A stretch of 64,000 bases of DNA. It comes from Macrosoma leucophasiata (taxonomy: Eukaryota > Arthropoda > Insecta > Lepidoptera > Hedylidae). The stretch's first letter is position 1; each line of letters begins with the position of its first letter. The stretch spans positions 10,377,001 through 10,441,000 of the forward strand of contig JAWQUS010000016.1 in NCBI GenBank assembly GCA_036365455.1, written 5' to 3'. Shown piece by piece: positions 54,083-64,000 of the stretch. The position numbers and the translations under genes were made by a program. Under the pieces are notes generated by a model. It saw only the letters and a program-made list of their open reading frames with translations, was not told the origin of the DNA and searched no databases.

Positions 54083-54297
54083 CTGGTGGGGGCTTAGGAA
54101 CCACCGCATTACCTAATATACTTGCCGCTTAATGGTAGTGTTCAGCACTGTCGTGTTCCGGTCAGGTCGTTATGTACGGCCCTGTAATTTCCGACATAAA
54201 GGCATAACACCTTAGACCTCAGGAGTGGTAACGCATCGGCATTTTGACCTGTGGTCTGAACTGCATGTTTGTTTGCCACTTTCATTACATAAAAAAA
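54083..54297 (+). repeat. SINE-like repeat A, internally deleted
   Basis: CTCTGGTGGGGGCTTAGGAACCACC...CATTACATAAAAAAAA, lacking ~50 bp after GACCTGTGGTCTG. Confidence 0.75.
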
Positions 54298-54581
54298 ATA
54301 TGATACCTACCTATGTATATGCCCTAGGAGGCATATTCCAATACTACAAATGTATAAAACATACAATAAAGAAGGTATTCAAAATCAGTTAAAGGGTTAT
54401 CTATGCTAATAAGATTTATCTTTTGTGCCGAAAAAAGAAAAAGGATTTATGTTTGCTTTTTTCCACGTGACCTTGGCCCTATCATAGTATTGAATTGGAA
54501 CTTGCAAAGGATAAAGAATGGCCAAGCGCTAGTTTATTGGTCAAGAGGGTTCCGTTGAAGGCACAAATGCCACTTAAAAGT

Positions 54582-55112
54582 GGTTAGGATCCCACTGCAG
54601 AATCATTTCGTTCATCCAGATACGCTGCAAAACTAATTTTTACGCATATTTAAAATCTAGAGAATATATATCCACTAGATTGCCTATCCAAAAATGGCCG
54701 CAAGTATTTTTTTTTTGTGGGATTTTTTTTTTAAATTTGTTTTTTTAATAAAATATTGTGCACTTCAAGGCAAAATGTATAAAGATTCAGTAAAATCACG
54801 GCAGCCGTTGCGCACTTGGCCGCCCCTACGTATATTCCTTCCGCCCCGATAACTTTTTACGTCCATGACGTAGGTACATGTATTATTTATATATCAAATT
54901 AAAGCTATTATTTTTTCTCATTATTATGATATACAGGAGCCAAATTAAATTAGCCGCAAATAAGAGTTGTTGCCTGTTAAAGATAAAATAATTTAATTAA
55001 AAATACTTGCCGCCAAATTTTGATAGGCAACCTAGTTGATAATATTCTCTAGATTATTAATATGCGTAAAAATTAGATTTGAACGAAATGAATCTGCAGT
55101 GGGATCTTAACC
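54582..55112. mobile_element. TIR element E, copy 2
   Basis: GGTTAGGATCCCACTGCAGAATC to GAATCTGCAGTGGGATCTTAACC, with the same internal inverted pairs as 12082-12598. The TA flank is clear only on the right. Confidence 0.75.
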
Positions 55113-55186
55113 TATTAGTTTTATCCATTCTTAATTCATTCTAATAGCAAAATTGCTAATAAGCTCGAGTGTCAACATGATTATGA

Positions 55187-55420
55187 TTTGACGACCCGGT
55201 TAGTCCAGCGGTGTGAGATGACCGTTTGATTCGAAGGTCGCGGGTTCGATCCCCGCATCGGGACAAATATTTGTATGGCCTACAGATATTTGTTTCGGGT
55301 CTGGGTGTGTTTTGTATATGAACAACGGCACCCACGACACAGGTATAAACCTGTGTCGTGGGTGCCGTTGTACTACTGTGGGGCTGTGAGTGTAAGCGTA
55401 TTTATTTATTGTATCGTTTA
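55187..55420 (+). mobile_element. tRNA-derived SINE, copy 2, with internal inversion
   Basis: GACGACCCGGTTAGTCCAGCG (box A TAGTCCAGCGG), GGTTCGATCCC (box B), ACAAATATTTGTATGG and TGTGGGGCTGTGAGTG match 22086-22330 reversed. A 23-bp inverted duplication sits at 55322-55371. Confidence 0.8.
55322..55371. repeat. Perfect inverted repeat, 23-bp arms, 4-nt loop
   Basis: ACAACGGCACCCACG... at 55322-55344 and its exact complement at 55349-55371 surround ATAA. The sister SINE at 22086-22330 has this block only once. Confidence 0.95.
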
Positions 55421-55542
55421 ACCTTTATTTGAGTTGGTCTGCCTATCGCACAGTTGTGAATCGTTATAGATAGATACCTACTTCAAATTTTATATAATGA
55501 CATAAAATGTTTTATATGTTGTTTTTACTTGTTCCTGTGCAG

Positions 55543-55620
55543 GAGCGTAGGCACCACCGCATTACCTAATCTTTCTGTCGCCAAATGGTAGTGTTCAGCA
55601 CTATCGTGTTCCGGTTATCC
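55543..55620 (+). repeat. SINE-like repeat A, short 5' fragment
   Basis: GGAGCGTAGGCACCACCGC...GTGTTCAGCACTATCGTGTTCCGGTT, then similarity stops. Confidence 0.7.
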
Positions 55621-55796
55621 TTTTTTTGTTGTTGTGTGTCTTCCACTAATACTCTTTTCGGTAAGATAACATTAATTATTTAAGTGTTGCCTTAATATTA
55701 ATTCAACCAAAAACATTTTCATGTTGCTAACGGTCAAATACTCAAACTTCACTTAAGTTTAAGTGGGACTTTAAAGTTTTCTGTCTTTATAAAACA

Positions 55797-55970
55797 CTAG
55801 CTGTTTCCCGCGGCTTCGTCCGCGTTCTTTTTTTTAATTTTCTTTGCTATAAACCTCACGGAGCCCGAGACCTTTCCAACGAATGCAAAACCGTGGAAAT
55901 CGGTTGGTGCGTTCTGGAGTTATAGCGTCAGGAAGGAAAACCCGACTTATTTTTATAATATAGATTTTCA
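55797..55970 (+). repeat. LINE 3'-tail-like repeat
   Basis: CTAGCTGTTTCCCGCGGCTTCGTCCGCG...GAGACCTTTCCAACGAATGC...CCCGACTTATTTTTATAATATAGAT is a common lepidopteran LINE tail pattern; there is one copy here. Confidence 0.55.
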
Positions 55971-57796
55971 AACAAAAGAGCGCATATTTGAGGTTTACTT
56001 AAAATTGAGTGACGTTTGAGTATTCGGCCATAAGACGAGCTTGCACTCTCAAACAGTAATCGCAACTCATTTAGAGCCAAGTTTCTAACTCTGGTTACCT
56101 TACGTTTTGTGATGACAGCAAAAGCATGGGCATAAGGTGAACATTATTTTACTATACATTACTTTTTTTTGTACAATAATGTTTGTATTCGTTTCAGTCA
56201 AAAATGTCAAATTCCCAATATGTCAAGCGGTTTCAAAGTTCCCGGTATTCCAAATTCCCAAAATTGTAGTAACGAAACGAATCGACTGAGTCATAGTATT
56301 TTGATTAAGGTGCAGAGTTTTGAAGTTGCAGCTTGCAGAGTTTACATGATATTTACTTAATTTTACATGATATGCTATAACTTTTGGAACCTGGTCTTGG
56401 CACCATTTTACATGAAAATCTTTTAGTGGTATTTCAGTTATTTTTGTAAATTGCTAAGGATAACTTTACTTCGGGAAAGCCAAATAGACTTTCACCACCT
56501 TATTTGAACAGTGGGAAATGAGTTTCTAAAAACCTGAATTTTATATCTACCGAATTATTTCTAACGAGTAGTCCCTTTTTATCAATTTTCAGATTTCTAG
56601 CATTAACATTTGCGACAGTCTTATACAAATTTCTATTTCCTTGTTTAAGGGGTTGAAGGGTTAATGATTATCAGATTATTTTTTGTACTGATACTAATGT
56701 ATAAAATTTCAGCTTTCTAAGACTTCAGGATGTATCATAAAAATTTTTAGTCTGTGAGTGATTGAGTGAGTGAGAGTGAGTGACGAAATTCTTGTAGAGG
56801 TATCAATTGTGTCTAAAATAATTGAAACTTTGTATATTTTCGGTTATTGTGGTCCAACCTAGAGAATTTTGCTTATTTCGTATAATAATATAATCCAAAC
56901 ACAAATTATGTGGATTAAAAAAAACAATGCATTTCGAGAAAACTAAGACACCCTTGCGCAGTGCGCTTCGCTTGGTTTATCTTGGCGGGGACACTACTTT
57001 ATCCTCTGAATTTAGTTTAGAGCACATTTTTATATATTCTGTAGTGTAGATATTCAATATAGTGTACACAGTTTCCCGTACAATAGTAATGTTTTATGGA
57101 TAGGCAAAAGGTTAATTAAATAGGTAGAATAAATTGATAAGCGAATCAATTTTACCTTCTGTGGGAGCGATCCCTAAAAACTAGAAATAAACATTGTATA
57201 TGAAATACAATTGGTGGTAAACATCAAGTTTGATACGGGTAGACGTGTGCAGACAGCCTTGCCAACAGTTTTCACGCAAACTGGCAGTTACCAGCGAAAC
57301 CTCTATCGTACAGTGAAACTCGTAAATTATTTCCTTTGATATTCGAAAAAGTTGAATGTCTCTATCACGTTTTTGGGCATCTATATAATATTTTCATTAA
57401 ACACTTTTGTCGCTAGAGTGCTTTAAGAAGTCCCGTGTAAGTTGATATAAAAATAATCTCTAATCTAACCAATGCTGTCACTCTCCAGTAGCCCATTTTA
57501 TTTAAATCACTAGAAATTACACTAATTCAAGTAGGTAACCGTGTTCAAATTCTCAGTCAATTGATTTATTTAGGTTAGATTTCGTATCAAGTACCGCATT
57601 TAGGAGACTTGTTGTGACGTGGAAAGCACTTAAACGCATTACTCATGTATTCAAATAAAACTTTGCCGTTTTGTCGCGGTTTTTATTACCTTATGTCATG
57701 TTCAGGTATATTCCTTTGCGATTTGTAATTTATAGCCAAACTACGAAGTTTCATATTTCTAACTTAAAAATACAAAGTTTCTACACACATTCTGTT
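55971..57796. other. Long stretch with no supported feature
   Basis: AT-rich DNA. A short exon-like stretch at 56196-56310 was considered and rejected. No repeat matched elsewhere in the window. Confidence 0.4.
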
Positions 57797-58084
57797 TTTT
57801 TTTTATGTAATAAATGTGGCAAGCAAGCGTGCAGTTCACATTGATGTTAAGTGATGACTGCAGCCTATAGACACCCACACAATGAGGCAGAGGTCAAAAT
57901 GCAGATGCGCTGCCGCTCCTGAGGCATTAGGTGTTAAGCCTCTGTGCCGGAAATTACAGAGCCGTACATTACCACCTGACCGGAACACGATAGTACTGAA
58001 CACTACCATTTAGCGGCAAGTATATTAGGTAATGCGGTGGTGCCTACGCCCGCGAGCTCCGTCACTGGAGCTCTACCACCAGTA
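57797..58084 (-). repeat. SINE-like repeat A, full length
   Basis: TTTTTTTTATGTAATAAATGTGGC to CGTCACTGGAGCTCTACCACCAGTA. Confidence 0.85.
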
Positions 58085-58445
58085 TTTTTGCAGAATAGCT
58101 AGCTACTAAAGATTTTTATTATGTAGCGTCCATTATTATAAGGCACCATCTGGTGGAACAAACGGTGAAATACAAAAGTAAGTACATACTATTAGAAGAT
58201 GGCGTATGAACGCGCCGAACCACACATGCGAGGTTTGCATACTAGTTGCACAATGTATACAACTTCTCAACATCCCAATCAACATCAAATTAGATCCCTA
58301 CATTATAGTCAAATTACAAAGTTTCGTATTATAGATTTCTATCGTCTTTTTGACAACATCTTGCTAAGATTATACTGTATCCTATACATACCCATAAAAA
58401 CCACCATCAAAGAGATTTCAGTGTTTTTGCGTTGTCTAAGCTAGT

Positions 58446-58481
58446 ATGCCTCTGTGGCAGAATTGACAGGGTCGTACATTC
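58446..58481 (-). repeat. SINE-like repeat A, 36-bp fragment
   Basis: TATGCCTCTGTGGCAGAATTGACAGGGTCGTACATT matches the middle of repeat A reversed. Confidence 0.5.
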
Positions 58482-60482
58482 GATCATCAACAACTTAGTT
58501 AAAACATAATAATCACAAAATTTTTCAAGTCCTTCAAAGATGATAAATGAAGAAGATATTTTTCGAACTTTTTGGCACAGCCTTATTATAGAATTTATTC
58601 ATAGTAACGCCGTGTGTGATTAGTGTCACTACTAGTGCACAGGAAATATAATACGCAACCATGAATTTGCAGCGAATTAACTTATTTCATTAGACACGAA
58701 CTTGAGAGAACCAGTCTCCTGAGAATAATGTAAATTAATAACCTCAGTAAAATTACATTCCCAAATAACATACTACCAAGATTGCTTTGTTCATTAAACA
58801 TAAAAACGCACAAGGATAGGTAACATCCGTAATATATTTAAACGTTAATGTCCCTAAGCGTCAAATCCAGGGCAAGAATGTCTACAACAGAGGGTTTGTC
58901 AGAGAAAGATTTTCAAATGGTCATAAACGCTTTCAACTCAATAAAATCTGTGCTTGCGTTTATCTGGACGATATTCCCTTAGTTCGCAATATTGTCGGTG
59001 AATAATTTGTTGGAATTACTACTTGGTTAGCCAGACACAAACCAGCTTTGCTTTCAAAGATGGGGCAAGGTATTGTACGAGGTAAGTAGTGGAAATGGAA
59101 AAGTGATCTCTCTGTAAATTACTATGGTTGCCTTTGGAAAGAATACGGTTACGGAATCTAAAATGAATTATTTGATCTAGATAGTAATTTCAAATTTTGG
59201 TATTTGAACGAATAATAGTTTGGTTTTGGCGTACCTATTACTACTTATCTATAAAATTAGTCAGAAAAATGAATAAAAAATGATTGAGGTACTATTTGTT
59301 TAAAAAAAAAAATTATGATTTTGGAACCAAGTAAGCTACTTATAGCGTTAGACATTATAAGTTAAAAGTACCTACTATATACTAGTTATTTCGTGTGTAA
59401 GGCTTCAAAGTAAGTCGTGCGGTACTAACTTTATGATTTATTTAGATTTAAAACCATGACGTGAAAAAAGCAGGAGTTGATTTTTCATTATAAAATACAT
59501 ATTTGACATTCTGTAGATAAGAAAAGCGGAAGTGAAACCTCAACTTAGTCCAGCCTGTAATCGATTTATTTTGTTTTTCACCACTTTTACCTGATGAACA
59601 CAAAATTTAGTAGGTTAACAGCAGTATGTTTTACCAAGTCTTTCAGTCATCCGGAAGATGGGAATCATCCAATTTACTCATCAGACTAGGCCGTTAATTT
59701 TAGATATACGAGTAATATAATTTTCCTGATGATAAAATAATTGGAAGGGAGCAAAATTACATTTAATTACAAATCTCACAGCTTACACAATGCATAATTG
59801 TTTTTTTTTGCCAGCGACTAATTTCCTTTCGCGTCAGGAAATCCACTCTCCAATCTCCAAGTGATCCTCCCTTACACTTGTTGTCCAAAACAATGTTGTG
59901 CGTCTTTAAGGGGGAATACTCCAAAATCACCACACTTGGCATGCATTGGCAATCGCAGTTGCGGTAGCGTTATCGTGGGACGCTGCTGCATACCCCACGC
60001 TATCATTTCCACCCTTTATAAATTGTGTCACTGTCAAGTATTGTTTACGAAACGGATATAAATCAATATTTCAGAGTCATTTCAATTAACATGTCCTCAA
60101 TTGTAAACAAAGGCTTGAATTACTGCTGTCTGTCTGTTTATTAGATGCGAACCGCATCTCAAGAATGTTTTATGTGACTTGTACTTTAAATTCGTTTCAA
60201 ATTCGCCCTTCCTTTCATTTGCTCTAAGCAAAACACGCAATGTTACATATTTCTTGTTACATCTACAAACCAAATAAATGAAGGATAGGTTAACAGATTT
60301 TCATGAAAGGGCAATACAGAAGCATTTGTTTTATCTGTTGTCAAAAAAAAAAATTAAACATCAATCAAAAATAATTTATCTGTGTTATAAATAATTATAC
60401 AATCTGAAAATGTTCTTGGTGGAGTTTTGGCGGGAACCTTGAAAGGCGTGTAAAGCTCTTATTTTATTTCGTTTTCTTGGTG
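58482..60482. other. 2-kb stretch with no supported feature
   Basis: AT-rich DNA; a TATAAA at 60017 has no coding region after it. No repeat family was recognised. Confidence 0.4.
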
Positions 60483-60610
60483 TATTTTTGAGTTACCTAC
60501 ACTAATATTATAAAGAGGGAAACTTTGTTTGTATGTTTGTTTGGTTGTATTGAATAGGCTCAAAAACCACTAAACCGATTTTAAAAATTCTTTCACCATT
60601 CATTAAAGTT
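60483..60610 (+). repeat. LINE/SINE tail fragment
   Basis: CTACACTAATATTATAAAGAGG...CTCAAAAACCACTAAACCGATTTT is a frequent lepidopteran repeat pattern and shares CCACTAAACCGATT with 19900. Confidence 0.4.
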
Positions 60611-61348
60611 CGGTACCGGTAGCGAAACTTTCCGCATAGGTGTGAACACCGATTTTACCGCGTCCCCACGCGGTTTCGCTACCATAGTCGGTAGCGGATA
60701 TAGCTCAGGTCTGAATTATTATTGGACTTCATTCTTTCGATTTTTTTATGTATGAAAAGCAACGACCAAATTATTTTTTTAAGATGACGTAAAGTAGATA
60801 TTTTAGTTACAATTACTTAATCTTTGATCTTTTCGACCAAGTACAGCGAGGAACCGCTAGATCGCTCTAATTTTGACAATTATTGAGCTTCATTTTGGCC
60901 AGGTCATTCAGGCTACTTGACACCTTAATGTGTACCGTTGATACCTAGCGGATTGAATCTTTTGTGATGTTATGGATAAGAGGACACAAGAGGGCACTTT
61001 CCGAGGCGGTAAATCTTCGGTTAGAATTGAAGGACACTTGATTTTGAAGACAAACTGGAAATACAATAATACAATTGTATTTCAAAGGGAGAATTTAATT
61101 GAATGCTGTAAGAAGGTATTTTGCGATGAAAAAAACAATTGTGATTTTGAGGATGGTTGTGTTCATGATATTAAAAAGTCGATTAAAGTTTGGCTTACTT
61201 ATATTTCTTTGTAATTATATATCTGTCTGAAGTTTAGATACCCGATTTATTTAATTTAAAGAATATTTTAGATTATAATCCAGGTCTGATAAGTAGTACT
61301 ATTTTTAACCGGTTAACGGTTCGGTTCCTGCACGTTTTTTTTAATATT
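60611..61348. other. Unannotated; small open frame at 60972-61214
   Basis: The 80-codon frame is Lys/Asn/Cys-rich and lacks splice sites or a known motif, so it is not called as a gene. Confidence 0.35.
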
Positions 61349-61480
61349 AGCTACCCCGGCGAACTTCATATCGCCTTAATCTCTCCAGACACGAGAAAAA
61401 TATGACAATTGAAATTCAATTGTGTCTCGCCGCCGGCCACCGTACGATCCTTGAAGGATTAAAGGCATAAAAATAGTTAA
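61349..61480 (+). repeat. Dispersed repeat J/N fragment
   Basis: AGCTACCCCGGCGAACTTCATATCGCC...CACGAGAAAAATATGACAATTG combines a J-like head with the block seen at 29190. Bases 61481-62276 are unannotated. Confidence 0.5.
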
Positions 61481-62276
61481 CGACCAACCGAATTAGTATT
61501 AACCAAAAATCTGAAAAAGTGTTACGAGTAATTTATATATTAGAAGATTAGCTAACGCACAGGTATTTGCAACGTGTTTGAATATAGGTAAAAGAAAATA
61601 TGCTTCATTTATTTTTCCATTTTAATCAGAACTATTAGTAAGAATATCTTACTTCAAATATATTTTCGTATCCTGAAATGCGGTCAACTAATGTAGTAAG
61701 TATTCCAGGTTTATTGGACCGTCAAAATGAGATTTTCTTTTGTTGAATAAGAAACTAACTGTTTGAGAAACTTTAGGTATACTTACGAGGAAACAAAGTC
61801 AATTCCCCCAATATCAATCCGCGTAATGGGTGAATCCTCTTCAACTAGTGAAAGTTTTATTCGGATAGAACCTTTTTGGTCGTCAATTAGAATTATTGAA
61901 GAGTTTCTATGGACAAAGTTTTATTTATGTTACAGTATCTGAACAATAACTTGTAATCTCAGGTAGCCCAGCACGGAAAGGGAGCCATCCATTGATGTTG
62001 ATAACAAAATGAAATAAATATCTAAATTTGGATAAATGTGAATTTACTGTTTTTTAATCTTAGATAAAGATTTTTTAATGCATACGTTATGGATGTTGTA
62101 AAGATCAACAAATGTACACTTTGAAGTGATGCCGATTTAAATTAATTATTTTAAAAGGTGTGTGGTGGGTGGTGGTGGAAAACTTTACTGGAATTAGACT
62201 TAACAATTTGAATTACCTATAATAACTACATCGGCTTAGTAGATTGCTTAGGTTCGATTGCACCAAAATCAAAGGT

Positions 62277-62390
62277 CTAAAGTCTTGGGTCTGAGGGCGG
62301 CCCAGGACCGTTCGTTGTGGCATTCTTTGGGGGAGGTCTTTGTTCAGCAGTGGACGTCTTTTGGCTGAAATTATGATGATGATGAAAGTC
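62277..62390 (+). mobile_element. RTE-like LINE 3'-end fragment
   Basis: The plus strand encodes [23 protein letters not shown] and a stop, then ATTATGATGATGATGA. Same end as 31515-31645, opposite strand. Confidence 0.75.
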
Positions 62391-62639
62391 TCGGGAATCG
62401 GTGTACATGTATGAAGAGAATGATGAATGTAGAAGAAGCACGGTAGGTGTGTCAGGACCGGGATATCTGGCAGTTAACACTCTCTGCTCATCCCGTTAGG
62501 GACCTGGCGTGAAGATACAATACCCTTGGGGTCGCGAGAAAACGTAGAGAGGCTAATATCCCGTTTCTTACACACTTTCCCTGCCTCCTCTACACTCATC
62601 AACCATCAATAATAATGGCATTTTATTACTACCTAAGTT

Positions 62640-62952
62640 TTTTTATTAATGTAATGGAAGTGGCAAACAAGCATGCAGTTCACATTGATGTTAAGTGACG
62701 ACTGCAGCCAGCTACTATAGATACCCACACAAAGACTGGTCAAAATGCGGATGCGTTACCACTCTTGAGGCCTTAGGTATTATGCCTCTGTGCCGGAAAT
62801 TACAAGGCCATACATGACCATGATGGCCATCATGACACCACCTGACCGGAACACGATAGCGATGAACACTGCCATTTAGCGGCAAATATATTAGGAAATG
62901 CGGTGGTGACTACGCCCGCGAGCTCCGTCACTGGAACTCTACCACCAGTAAA
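62640..62952 (-). repeat. SINE-like repeat A with two small internal insertions
   Basis: TTTTTTATTAATGTAATGGAAGTGGC to CTCTACCACCAGTAAAA. Extra bases occur near 62710 (GCTACTATAG) and 62815-62838, where CATGACCATGATGGCCATCATGAC is a short palindrome-like expansion. Confidence 0.8.
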
Positions 62953-63243
62953 AAGTATAGGAAAGTATTTCAGGCATTGCAAAATCAAATCTGCATATTA
63001 TGCAAGAGAAAAAAGAAGTGAATTTTTAGGTAATTCCACTTGTTTAAACATTTTATCCCACTTTCCCTCAGTTTCATTTATGCATGTTTCTGTATCTATA
63101 CGCAAGGATTAAAAAGCTCATTTATGTTTCGTTCAACGTTTGAGTTTATGAAAATCTTTCCAAGTTACATGATCCGAGGCGCGGTTTAATTGAAGGGAGC
63201 AAGTTGAGAGAGATTCGTAGAGGGTGTGAACCAGCTTATTAAG

Positions 63244-63600
63244 TACTAGCTGTGCCCGCGACTTCGCCCGCGTGAGAATTTATGATTGTTCAGTATTTAC
63301 CCGGACGAAGTCGTGGCCGCAGTTAGTACAAAAGTAGCCTAAGTTACTCCTTATTACATCAGCTATCTGCCAGTGAGAGTCCCGGCAAAATCGGTAGAGC
63401 CGTTTCTAAGATTAGCCCCGCCAAACAGACAGGCAGACAAAAATTGTAAAAAATGTTTTGGTATATTATTACGTACTGTGTATACATACATATGCATTAA
63501 GTAAAAAGCGGTTATTTTAATATTACAAACAGACACTCCAATGTTATTTATTTGTATGTATGTATGTAAAGATAGATGTATAGATATAGATTGATAACTC
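63244..63600 (+). repeat. Dispersed repeat B, near full length
   Basis: ACTAGCTGTGCCCGCGACTTC to AATATTACAAACAGACACTCC and a GTAT-rich tail. This copy lacks the inversions and tandem units of 34853-35430. Bases 63601-64000 hold nothing recognised. Confidence 0.8.
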
Positions 63601-64000
63601 CTACGAATCTAGAAGTTATACTTTAGATTTTTTCTACTAGTAAAATGAGAGAGAATTTAAGGAGCTGTTTTGCTGATAGAGTGCCAGAAGCTGAGGCCGA
63701 ATTATTGTCTCATCTTTACTCCCTAGGACTAAGATAAGGTCTAGAGTCAGTAAGGTAATTAACTGGACATACTTTTTTTTAGGTAAGTAACATTTAATTT
63801 GTTTCTATTGAGCTTGATTTCACTAAATCAATATTAAAAAAAACAGTTTCATTAATCTTATTTTTAATCCTGTAAGCTTAAAAACTCACGTTTATTGTTT
63901 GTGTTTATAAAATGTTCCAAAATTAAGCCGTGATCCGACTCACACACTCATCCACAGTGCGGAGGTAGAGGAAAATCCGGGTAAGATGCGAAACCGGCTA

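Noticed and set aside
56196..56310. Exon-like stretch after TTCGTTTCAG
   Set aside because: The donor would be GTGCAG, a stop interrupts the best frame, and the peptide matches nothing.
60010..60061. TATAAA that might mark a promoter
   Set aside because: No initiator context or downstream exon; expected by chance at this base composition.
60972..61214. 80-codon open frame
   Set aside because: No motif, splice site or upstream promoter; its composition is that of AT-rich chance ORFs.
1..64000. CRISPR array, phage or bacterial contamination
   Set aside because: No evenly spaced short repeats, no operons or ribosome-binding sites; spliced exons and insect retroelements run throughout.

Overview
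The window is eukaryotic nuclear DNA from a moth or butterfly (Lepidoptera). It is AT-rich, has long introns with canonical splice sites, and is packed with element types common in lepidopteran genomes: RTE, Jockey/I-like, CR1-like and Dong/R4-like LINEs, a mariner, Penelope-like fragments, tRNA-derived SINEs, and many copies of a ~290-bp SINE-like repeat resembling the butterfly Metulj family (name from memory). No bacterial operon, phage or CRISPR structure is present. The species cannot be named from sequence alone.

One host gene is well supported. Three plus-strand exons (3194-3529, 12638-12752, 18713-18853) join in frame across introns of about 9.1 and 6.0 kb. They encode the last ~196 residues of a cysteine-rich, probably secreted and GPI-anchored protein; the 5' exons lie left of the window or were not recognised. 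Weaker isolated exon-like segments are at 8759-8890 (+), 35536-35699 (-) and 48220-48341 (-).

Layout. 1-3 kb: repeat fragments, with a CR1-like LINE splitting a SINE-like repeat. 3-19 kb: the host gene. Its first intron holds a ~1-kb segment in three tandem copies (5.3-8.1 kb), a tRNA-like sequence and several DNA-element relics. Its second intron holds ~330-bp tandem repeats and a broken RTE LINE (15.1-18.5 kb). 19-34 kb: repeats, including a 611-bp perfect palindrome with two outward-facing tRNA-like units (24.2-24.8 kb), a mariner (27.2-28.1 kb) and a GC-rich 15-bp minisatellite (31.6-32.1 kb). 34-43 kb: a nested pile, in which an I/Jockey-type LINE abuts a mariner remnant and is interrupted by a CR1-like LINE whose TAA tail was in turn invaded by a Dong/R4-like element. 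43-64 kb: further repeats with no convincing gene, mostly SINE-like copies, TIR elements and LINE 3' tails.

The most unusual feature is the number of perfect inverted repeats with very short spacers (7.05, 9.27, 24.18, 31.00, 34.93, 44.09, 46.43 and 55.32 kb). Several lie inside dispersed repeats whose other copies lack the inversion, so they look like recent local inverted duplications (template switching) rather than ordinary transposon ends.
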